Positions 6,809 to 11,646 of a DNA stretch of 11,646 nucleotides are shown piece by piece. Both the position numbers and the translations under genes were made by a program. This stretch comes from Clostridiales bacterium (GTDB lineage: Bacteria; Bacillota; Clostridia; Oscillospirales; Acutalibacteraceae), in the NCBI GenBank assembly GCA_020859725.1, contig JAJBVR010000131.1:1-11646 (forward strand), written 5' to 3'. Position 1 is the first letter of the stretch, and every line of letters begins with the position of its first letter. The notes below the pieces were generated by a model. The model was not told the DNA's origin, made no database searches, and saw nothing but the letters and a program-made list of their open reading frames with translations.

Positions 6809-6839
6809 TGTAAACCAAAAAGCAAGAAGGCGGTTAACA
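6809..6839. promoter_or_regulatory. Candidate BirA operator (biotin box)
   Basis: TGTAAACC (6809-6816), 15 bases, GGTTAACA (6832-6839) form an inverted repeat with one mismatched position. It agrees with the known BirA box in Firmicutes and enterobacteria, roughly TTGTTAACC or TTGTAAACC, 14-16 bases, GGTTAACAA or GGTTTACAA. The right arm touches the birA ATG at 6840, and the box encloses its AAGG ribosome binding site. BirA loaded with biotinyl-AMP would thus repress its own gene by blocking initiation or elongation. A birA promoter just upstream (a poor TTGTCT at 6779 with an A/T-rich -10 near 6803) is only tentative. Confidence 0.65.
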
Positions 6840-7781
6840 ATGGAGCTGAAAAAAGAGGTGCTTTCCGCACTGTCATCCTGCAAAAGATACATAAGCGGCG
6901 AAGAACTCGCAAAACAATTCGGAAAAAGCCGAGCCGCGGTTTGGAAAGCGGTTAAGGCGCTTAAAAAGGACGGATATATAATAGACGCCGTTACAAATAA
7001 AGGATATATTTTAACGGAAGATAATGATATTTTAAGCGCAGAAAGCATAAAACAAAATATGAAACACAAAATCGACGTGCTTTATTATCCGTCCGTTGAT
7101 TCAACAAACTCTTGTGCCAAAAGCATTGCAGCGGGCGGAGATTCAAGAACACTGCTTATAACCGCCGATGAGCAGACGGCAGGCAGAGGCAGGCAGGGAA
7201 AATCTTTTTACTCCCCTTCCAAAACAGGTATATATATGACTTTTGTTATTCATCCGGATTTGCCGCTTCAAAACGCGGTAACCGCCACAACGGCTGCTTC
7301 CGTGGCGGTTTGCAGAGCAGTTGAGAAGCTGACCCGCCTTAAGCCGGAAATAAAATGGGTGAACGATGTTTACTTAAACGAAAATAAAATATGCGGAATT
7401 TTAACCGAGGCTGTTTCCGATTTTGAAGCCGGAATAGTTACAAGCGTTATTATAGGAATAGGAATGAATATAAGCACGGTGAATTTCCCCCGTAATGTTG
7501 AAAACGCGGGGTCGCTCGGTGTTAAAATAAAGCGTGCGTCTCTTATAGCCGCCATTTCGGATGAGCTTATGGAAATCGCGCTCGGTGATTACAAGGGATT
7601 TATAAATTATTACCGAAAACACAGTATGATTTTAGGCAAAAAAATAAATTATATTGAAAACGGGCGCGTAACCCGCGCGCTTGCGCTTGAACTTGATGAA
7701 AACGGCGGGCTTGTGGTTGAAAAAGAAAACGGAGAAAAGCTTACTCTGCGAAGCGGAGAAATTAGTATAAGAAAAATTTGA
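6840..7781 (+). CDS. birA: BirA: biotin protein ligase and biotin-responsive repressor
   Basis: 313 residues, cytoplasmic. It activates biotin with ATP to biotinyl-5'-AMP and attaches it to a lysine of biotin carboxyl carrier domains. The N-terminal winged helix-turn-helix (about 4-60, SGEELAKQFGKSRAAVWKAVKAL) makes this the bifunctional class that also represses transcription. The ligase domain has STNSCAK (88-94), the biotinyl-AMP loop GRGRQG (115-120), KWVNDVY (172-178) and catalytic K183 in NKICGILTE. The C-terminal SH3-like domain, about 265-313, is present. Length fits class II BirA (about 320). A BirA-box-like operator directly precedes the start, implying autoregulation. The upstream SD is AAGG at nine to ten bases. 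Its TGA overlaps the ATG of the muramidase gene (TGATG). No biotin synthesis or transport gene is in the window. Confidence 0.96.
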   Translation: MELKKEVLSALSSCKRYISGEELAKQFGKSRAAVWKAVKALKKDGYIIDAVTNKGYILTEDNDILSAESIKQNMKHKIDVLYYPSVDSTNSCAKSIAAGGDSRTLLITADEQTAGRGRQGKSFYSPSKTGIYMTFVIHPDLPLQNAVTATTAASVAVCRAVEKLTRLKPEIKWVNDVYLNENKICGILTEAVSDFEAGIVTSVIIGIGMNISTVNFPRNVENAGSLGVKIKRASLIAAISDELMEIALGDYKGFINYYRKHSMILGKKINYIENGRVTRALALELDENGGLVVEKENGEKLTLRSGEISIRKI

Positions 7782-8572
7782 TGAAAAACACGAAATCAAA
7801 AAAGAAAACGGAAATAAAAAAACAAACCAAAAGCAGAATTCTTGCGGCAGTGCTTCTTATCGTAATCGCCGCGGCAATAATCATAACGCTTATAACAAGC
7901 CGGAATTATTCCGGAAAGCCTGATTTATTTGATACAAGTGAAAAATATGTAAGCGGCATAGATATTTCCGGGCACAACGGAAATATTGACTGGCAAACAG
8001 TTGCTCAAAACACCGATTTTGCAATAATACGCGCCGGATACAGGGGTTACGTAAGCGGAGATATTGAAGCGGACGGTAATTTTGAAGAAAACCTGAAAGA
8101 AGCAACGGACGCCGGAATACCTTTGGGAGTTTATTTTTATTCACAGGCGCTGAATGAGATCGAGGCAATAGAGGAAGCAAAATTTGTGCTGGACTTAATC
8201 GGGGATTATAATATTGACCTGCCCGTATTTATTGATTATGAATATGCCCACGGAAGCGGCGGAGAATTAACGGGCAGACTTTATGAGGCAAATATTTCCA
8301 GAACGGACGCGGCTGAAATCATTAACGCCTTTTGCGGTGAAATAGAAAAAAACGGATTTTACTGCGGCGTTTATTCATCATCATCTATATTTATGCTGGA
8401 TATTAAAGTTTCCGAAATAAACAAAAATGCTTATATCTGGGTGGCTGATTACAATAAAAGTATTACATATTTGGGCACATATGATATTTGGCAATATACA
8501 AAGCAGGGCTCCTGCGATGGAATAAACAGCAAATATGTTGATTTGAATTATTGGTTTATTAACGGCGAATGA
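7781..8572 (+). CDS. Membrane-anchored GH25 muramidase (lysozyme)
   Basis: 263 residues from ATG 7781; a TTG at 7778 is in frame, but the ATG gives the classic TGATG overlap with birA. GH25 enzymes hydrolyse the beta-1,4 bond between N-acetylmuramate and N-acetylglucosamine in peptidoglycan. A Lys-rich N-terminus (residues 1-18) is followed by a single hydrophobic segment (about 20-39), consistent with an N-in signal anchor holding the enzyme outside. The GH25 barrel begins at GIDISGHNGNIDW (D61), continues with AIIRAGYRGY and GVYFYSQA, and has the catalytic FIDYEY at 150-155, where D152 and E154 form the DxE pair. It ends with IWQYT and VDLNYW. There are no SH3, LysM or choline-binding repeats. 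No strong ribosome binding site is near the start, so translational coupling to birA is likely. The role is probably wall remodelling; a phage origin is unlikely given context. Confidence 0.92.
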   Translation: MKNTKSKKKTEIKKQTKSRILAAVLLIVIAAAIIITLITSRNYSGKPDLFDTSEKYVSGIDISGHNGNIDWQTVAQNTDFAIIRAGYRGYVSGDIEADGNFEENLKEATDAGIPLGVYFYSQALNEIEAIEEAKFVLDLIGDYNIDLPVFIDYEYAHGSGGELTGRLYEANISRTDAAEIINAFCGEIEKNGFYCGVYSSSSIFMLDIKVSEINKNAYIWVADYNKSITYLGTYDIWQYTKQGSCDGINSKYVDLNYWFINGE

Positions 8573-8612
8573 TTAACCCGCTAATTTATTCACTTAATAT
8601 TTGCCGCTTTTA

Positions 8613-8641
8613 TTGACCTTTTAATTATGTTATGATAATAT
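8613..8641 (+). promoter_or_regulatory. glyS promoter
   Basis: TTGACC, 17 bases, TAATAT; GATAAT with a 15-base spacer is the alternative -10. The predicted start near 8648 leaves a leader of about 187 bases before ATG 8835. Not as strong as the tRNA or mrp promoters. Confidence 0.6.
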
Positions 8642-8753
8642 TTAGTTAATCAAATTATAAACAAACGCGAAGTATAGTGTGAAAATCACATTATGCCGAT
8701 CATATTGCCATCAAAATTTTCCGCGGCATAATTTTGAAACGGCTGTAATCACC

Positions 8754-8796
8754 ATTAACGCTTTGTCAGGCTACAGCAGAGTGTTGATTATTTTTT
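8754..8796 (+). terminator. Possible attenuator hairpin inside the glyS leader
   Basis: ATTAACGCTTTG (8754-8765) pairs with CAGAGTGTTGAT (8777-8788) over 12 pairs, three of them G-U, with an 11-base loop, followed by TATTTTTT (8789-8796). It has the form of an intrinsic terminator but only four G-C pairs, so it may be weak or act as a pause site. Its loop, TCAGGCTACAG, is exactly the segment that can pair with 8807-8816, giving an H-type pseudoknot. Confidence 0.4.
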
Positions 8797-8817
8797 AATA
8801 AAAATTTGTAGCCTGAA

Positions 8818-8834
8818 AGGCTATGGTGATTATT
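8818..8834 (+). promoter_or_regulatory. glyS translation initiation region
   Basis: AAGG is followed after CTAT by GGTGAT (8825-8830) and TATT before ATG 8835. GGTGAT pairs with the 16S 3' end (AUCACC) and sits at the spacing usual for GGAGGTGAT-N4-ATG, so ATG 8835 is the preferred start. The in-frame ATG 8823 and GTG 8826 lie inside this element and have no separate good Shine-Dalgarno. Confidence 0.6.
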
Positions 8835-10217
8835 ATGAAAAACACCGAAAAATCACTTGATGCGCTTGTGGCGCTTTGCAAAGGCAGGGGCTTTGTGTAT
8901 CCCGGCTCCGAAATTTACGGCGGCTTGGCAAACACCTGGGATTACGGCCCGCTCGGCGTTGAACTTAAAGATAATATTAAAAAAGCGTGGAGAAAAAAAT
9001 TTATTCAGGAAAATAAATACAATGTCGGACTTGATTCCGCAATACTTATGAATCCGCAAACGTGGGTGGCTTCAGGGCATCTTGGCGGATTTTCCGACCC
9101 GCTTATGGATTGCTGCGAATGCAAAACACGCCACAGAGCGGATGACCTTATTGAAAATTTTGACGGCACAAACGTTGCGGGCTGGTCTAACGAGCAAATG
9201 AGCGCGTATATTAAAGAGCACAATATTCCGTGCCCAAACTGCGGCGCTACAAACTTTACCGATATACGCCAGTTTAATTTGATGTTTAAAACATTTCAGG
9301 GCGTAACCGAAGATTCTAAAGATGAAATTTATCTTCGCCCGGAAACTGCCCAGGGTATTTTTGTTAACTTCGCAAATATTCAAAGAACAACAAGAAAAAA
9401 AATCCCGTTCGGAGTAGCGCAGGTGGGAAAATCATTCAGAAATGAAATCACCCCCGGGAAATTCATGTTCCGAGTAAGGGAATTTGAGCAGATGGAGCTT
9501 GAATTTTTCTGCAAGCCGGGCACAGACCTTGAGTGGTTTGATTACTGGAGATCTTTCTGCCGCGATTTCCTTTATTCCCTTAATATCAGCAAAGAAAACC
9601 TCAGATTAAGAGATCATGATAAGGAAGAGCTTTGCTTCTATTCAAAGGCAACAACAGATTTTGAATACTTATACCCGTTTGGCTGGGGCGAGCTTTGGGG
9701 AGTAGCGGACCGTACCGATTACGATTTATCACAGCACATCAAAACCAGCGGAAAAAGTCTTGAGTATTTTGACCAGGAAACCAACGAAAAATATGTGCCA
9801 TATGTAATTGAACCGTCTCTTGGTGTTGAAAGGCTTTTCCTTGCGCTTCTTACGGAGGCGTATGATGAGGAAATAATTGACGAAACTAAAAACGATAAAC
9901 GGATTGTTCTTCACTTTCACCCTGCAATAGCGCCGTTTAAAGCCGCTGTGCTTCCGCTTTCCAAGAAGCTTAACGAGCAGGCGGGGCAGGTTTTTGAAAC
10001 GCTTTCAAAGAAATTTAATGTTGATTATGATGACGCCGGCTCAATAGGAAAGCGTTACCGCCGCCAGGACGAAATAGGGACTCCGTTTTGCATAACATAT
10101 GATTTTGATTCAGAAACTGACGGCTGCGTTACCGTCAGAGACAGAGATACTATGCAGCAGATAAGAATACCCGTTTCGGAGCTTTCCGATTTTATAGAAA
10201 AGAAATTGGAATTTTAA
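8835..10217 (+). CDS. glyS: Glycyl-tRNA synthetase, single-chain dimeric type
   Basis: 460 residues from ATG 8835 (464 from ATG 8823). This class II enzyme charges tRNA-Gly with glycine. It is the eukaryote/archaea-like alpha-2 form found in many clostridia, staphylococci and mycoplasmas, not the alpha2-beta2 GlyQ/GlyS form. Seen in order: [16 protein letters not shown] near the N-terminus, WDYGPLG of motif 1, a zinc-ribbon-like pair CCEC (93-96) and CPNC (133-136), [10 protein letters not shown] (about 167-176), motif 2 [30 protein letters not shown], motif 3 [14 protein letters not shown] with GVER at 320-323, and the C-terminal anticodon-binding domain from about 345 ([15 protein letters not shown] to [17 protein letters not shown]). 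All motifs are intact. It is preceded by a long structured leader instead of the T-box common for this gene. DUF975 follows after 39 bases with no terminator, so the two are probably co-transcribed. Confidence 0.97.
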   Translation: MKNTEKSLDALVALCKGRGFVYPGSEIYGGLANTWDYGPLGVELKDNIKKAWRKKFIQENKYNVGLDSAILMNPQTWVASGHLGGFSDPLMDCCECKTRHRADDLIENFDGTNVAGWSNEQMSAYIKEHNIPCPNCGATNFTDIRQFNLMFKTFQGVTEDSKDEIYLRPETAQGIFVNFANIQRTTRKKIPFGVAQVGKSFRNEITPGKFMFRVREFEQMELEFFCKPGTDLEWFDYWRSFCRDFLYSLNISKENLRLRDHDKEELCFYSKATTDFEYLYPFGWGELWGVADRTDYDLSQHIKTSGKSLEYFDQETNEKYVPYVIEPSLGVERLFLALLTEAYDEEIIDETKNDKRIVLHFHPAIAPFKAAVLPLSKKLNEQAGQVFETLSKKFNVDYDDAGSIGKRYRRQDEIGTPFCITYDFDSETDGCVTVRDRDTMQQIRIPVSELSDFIEKKLEF

Positions 10218-10256
10218 CAAACATAAACCCACTATTATATTGAAAAGAGGCTTGTT

Positions 10257-11381
10257 ATGAATTTAGACAGAGGCTTAATAAAACGCCAGGCAAAAGAGCT
10301 TGTAAGAAACAAGGTTATGAAGCTGTTTTTAACATCTTTTGTAATATCGCTTTGCATTTCAATTGTTCCCTCCGTTTCCGCTGCAGTTTCAACCTTTAAT
10401 ATTCTAAGTAAAGACAATTACAGCGATTATTACGATGATTATTATGATGATTATGATGATTATTACAATTATCACGGCAATCAATCAGACGGCGGATATA
10501 ATTATGATTATTTTAACAACTTTGACGGAAATACGGATGACTCCGGAAATGATTTTTATAATTTCAGCGCAAAAATAGAGTCGCCCGTCAAAATGGGGCT
10601 TGCTTCAATGTTTGCTTCACAAATTTTATCATTGATTTCCGTGGCTGCAAGCATATTGCTTGTTCCGTTAGCTGTTGCCCTTACCGCCTTTTATGTAAGA
10701 TTTATCAGAGGTCAGGAGCAGGAACTGGGCGCGGGAATCGGTTCTGTATTCCGTGAAGCGTTCAAGACTAAATTCGGCAAAAAGATTGGTGTTTACTACC
10801 TTAAAGCGCTACTTGTTTACCTGCTTTCACTGCTGTTTCTTATTCCCGGAATAATCTTTAACTTCAGTTCCTATTTCGCATTTCAAATAATGTGTGATTA
10901 TCCGGAGCTTTCACCGTGGCAGGCAATTATGCTCAGCAAAAAAATCGTTAAAGGTCACCGCACAGAGCTTTTCGTGCTGGAATTGAGTTTTATTCCGTGG
11001 ATGCTTCTTTCCGTTTTAATTTTTCCGCTTATTTATGTAACTCCCTATTACAGCACAACCATTGCGCTTTATTACGAAAATTTCCGTCTGCGCGCAATAC
11101 AAACACACATGGTTACGGAAGATGATTTCCTTTCTGACGCACAGAAAGCGGCGAAATATGCCGCCGCAAGCCAATATCAAAACGGCGGGCAAACCTTTAG
11201 CGGAAATAACTATTCTCAGACGTATCAGCAAAACACAAATAATCAGCCGTCAGCGTACGAACCCGAAAAGCCAAATTATTTTACCCCAAGCGTTATTAAT
11301 ACTCAGCAGCCGGCATATTACAGACCCGATATTCCGAACGCGAAAATCCGGATGAGCCGGTGGATATTTATGCGAACTTAA
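10257..11381 (+). CDS. DUF975 family integral membrane protein, C-terminus frameshifted
   Basis: 374 residues; function unknown. The N-terminus LIKRQAKELVRNKVMKLFLTSFVISL is typical of DUF975, as is the stretch IPGIIFNFSSYFAFQIMCDYPELSPWQAIMLSKKIVKGHRTELFVLELSFIPW (positions 196-248 overall). About five hydrophobic segments are visible: roughly 22-45, 115-148, 178-210, 235-260 and a short one to 272. Between the first two lies an Asp/Tyr-rich loop (57-72) longer than expected. After residue 290 the chain is a soluble, Gln/Asn/Pro-rich tail that ends in KIRMSRWIFMRT. These last 12 residues are out of character, while the -1 frame continues with an acidic Pro/Glu tail to 11590. A one-base loss near 11342 is the simplest reading; the membrane domain is intact and likely functional. 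Start ATG 10257 follows AGAGG. Confidence 0.85.
   Translation: MNLDRGLIKRQAKELVRNKVMKLFLTSFVISLCISIVPSVSAAVSTFNILSKDNYSDYYDDYYDDYDDYYNYHGNQSDGGYNYDYFNNFDGNTDDSGNDFYNFSAKIESPVKMGLASMFASQILSLISVAASILLVPLAVALTAFYVRFIRGQEQELGAGIGSVFREAFKTKFGKKIGVYYLKALLVYLLSLLFLIPGIIFNFSSYFAFQIMCDYPELSPWQAIMLSKKIVKGHRTELFVLELSFIPWMLLSVLIFPLIYVTPYYSTTIALYYENFRLRAIQTHMVTEDDFLSDAQKAAKYAAASQYQNGGQTFSGNNYSQTYQQNTNNQPSAYEPEKPNYFTPSVINTQQPAYYRPDIPNAKIRMSRWIFMRT
10425..10472 (+). repeat. In-gene GAT/TAT-rich low-complexity repeat
   Basis: The DUF975 gene contains an irregular run of GAT and TAT/TAC codons built from repeats of GATGATTAT, encoding a DYYDDYYDDYDDYY-like stretch between the first and second membrane segments. 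Such simple-sequence DNA is prone to replication slippage in three-base steps, so its length may vary between strains without breaking the frame. Confidence 0.8.
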
Positions 11382-11590
11382 CACATGATACCGTTAATCC
11401 TCCTAAAGATGACGACGGCGGCGCGCAGATAAACGGCGATACTGTATCCATAAGCGAGCCCGAGGAACCGCAGCAGCCGGTTTTTTCCGAACCCAAGGAG
11501 CCGACAGAGGATTTCAGCGAACCGGTTGAACCCAAAGATACGGATGATGATTTCAGGCAGGATGATGATTTAAACAAATCGGATGATTAA
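11342..11590 (+). pseudogene. Displaced acidic C-terminal tail of the DUF975 protein
   Basis: In the -1 frame relative to the DUF975 gene, 82 codons from GAA 11342 to TAA 11588 encode ENPDEPVDIYANL, then an acidic Pro/Glu/Asp tail. It contains three SEPxEP units (SEPEEP, SEPKEP, SEPVEP) and ends in DDDLNKSDD. An internal ATG at 11360 could give 76 residues, but there is no Shine-Dalgarno-like sequence in front of it. The composition continues the DUF975 tail naturally: joined after residue 362 (PDIPNA) it would give about 444 residues. I take it as part of the same gene separated by a one-base deletion or an assembly error, not as a separate gene. Confidence 0.65.
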
Positions 11591-11646
11591 TTTCTGAAAA
11601 ATATGAAAAATTAATATATTAATATTATCTCATATTGCTTTAGCTC

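Larger units (their letters stand above)
8648..8834 (+). promoter_or_regulatory. Structured glyS leader, candidate novel RNA switch
   Basis: The leader carries several long complementarities that cannot all form at once. The 5' part: TATAGTGTG (8673-8681) with CACATTATG (8687-8695), against ATTATGCCG (8690-8698) with CGGCATAAT (8724-8732). The 3' part: A1 TAATCACCAT (8746-8755) is the exact complement of ATGGTGATTA (8823-8832), which covers the Shine-Dalgarno. A1 also pairs 9 of 10 with GTGTTGATTA (8781-8790). TCAGGCTACA (8766-8775) pairs perfectly with TGTAGCCTGA (8807-8816). TAGCCT-GAA-AGGCTA (8809-8823) forms a hairpin ending just before GGTGAT. One fold hides the Shine-Dalgarno and the other exposes it. 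No T-box motif (GGTGG-ACCGCG) and no glycine riboswitch core is visible. Ligand or partner unknown. Confidence 0.55.

Noticed and set aside
6797..6814. TTTACAT-AAAA-ATGTAAA palindrome as a terminator for degV
   Set aside because: It is AT-only apart from one G-C pair, has no T-tract after it, and its right arm is part of the BirA-like operator.
8648..8822. T-box or glycine riboswitch in front of glyS
   Set aside because: No GGTGG-ACCGCG T-box sequence, no AG-bulge/specifier-like arrangement, and no glycine aptamer core can be seen.
8823..8834. ATG 8823 or GTG 8826 as the glyS start
   Set aside because: These codons lie within the GGTGAT Shine-Dalgarno of ATG 8835, and AAAGG is only two bases from ATG 8823; GTG 8826 with AAAGG five bases before it cannot be fully excluded.
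11336..11350. Programmed -1 ribosomal frameshift in the DUF975 gene
   Set aside because: The GCG-AAA-ATC context lacks an X-XXY-YYZ heptamer; slippage on AAAA would lead to the +1 frame, whereas the tail is in the -1 frame. No clear downstream stimulatory structure was seen.
11062..11355. 97-codon open frame inside the DUF975 gene
   Set aside because: Basic, Arg/Ile-rich shadow in a different frame of a gene with clear family similarity; no ribosome binding site.
11609..11624. ATTAATATATTAAT-like palindrome near the right edge
   Set aside because: Pure A/T palindrome in AT-rich intergenic DNA; expected by chance, and no T-tract or operator match.

Overview
The window looks like chromosome of an uncultured, AT-rich low-GC Gram-positive bacterium of class Clostridia (Oscillospirales-like is my best guess). 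This rests on LexA, DegV, GH25, DUF975 and single-chain glycyl-tRNA synthetase proteins of clostridial type, strong GGAGG-type ribosome binding sites, SigA-type TTGACA/TATAAT promoters with 17-base spacers, and CCA-encoding tRNA genes. There is no sign of phage, transposon, CRISPR array or integrated element. It is mostly housekeeping chromosome.

Layout. The left part (1-1499) is on the minus strand: a near-consensus promoter drives tRNA-Met and tRNA-Glu, then an intrinsic terminator, and then an L-asparaginase gene whose ribosome binding site begins directly after the terminator's U-tract. Everything from about 1500 on is on the plus strand. lexA has its own promoter, back to back with the tRNA promoter, with a degenerate LexA-box-like sequence over its -35. 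Next come a promoter and a four-gene cluster: an Mrp-type Fe-S carrier ATPase, dCMP deaminase, a HAD phosphatase with a hydrophobic cap, and a membrane-anchored extracellular protein of unknown function. degV follows with its own promoter. Then birA (biotin ligase/repressor) overlaps a membrane-anchored GH25 muramidase by one base. Last are glyS, behind a leader of about 175 nt, and a DUF975 membrane protein whose acidic C-terminal tail is out of frame.

Most interesting points. (1) The glyS leader is not a T-box. It carries long, mutually exclusive complementarities: a segment containing AATCACC that matches the glyS Shine-Dalgarno region, a possible H-type pseudoknot just upstream of that region, and a stem followed by six U. 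It reads as an unrecognised cis-regulatory RNA switch. (2) A BirA-box-like operator, TGTAAACC-N15-GGTTAACA, lies immediately before birA, implying autoregulation. (3) The DUF975 gene appears to have lost one base near 11342, splitting off a tail with SEPxEP repeats. (4) lexA and glyS share a nearly identical, unusual initiation region. (5) The asparaginase gene has no room for its own promoter downstream of the tRNA genes. All regulatory claims rest on reading the sequence only; no folding, alignment or database search was run.
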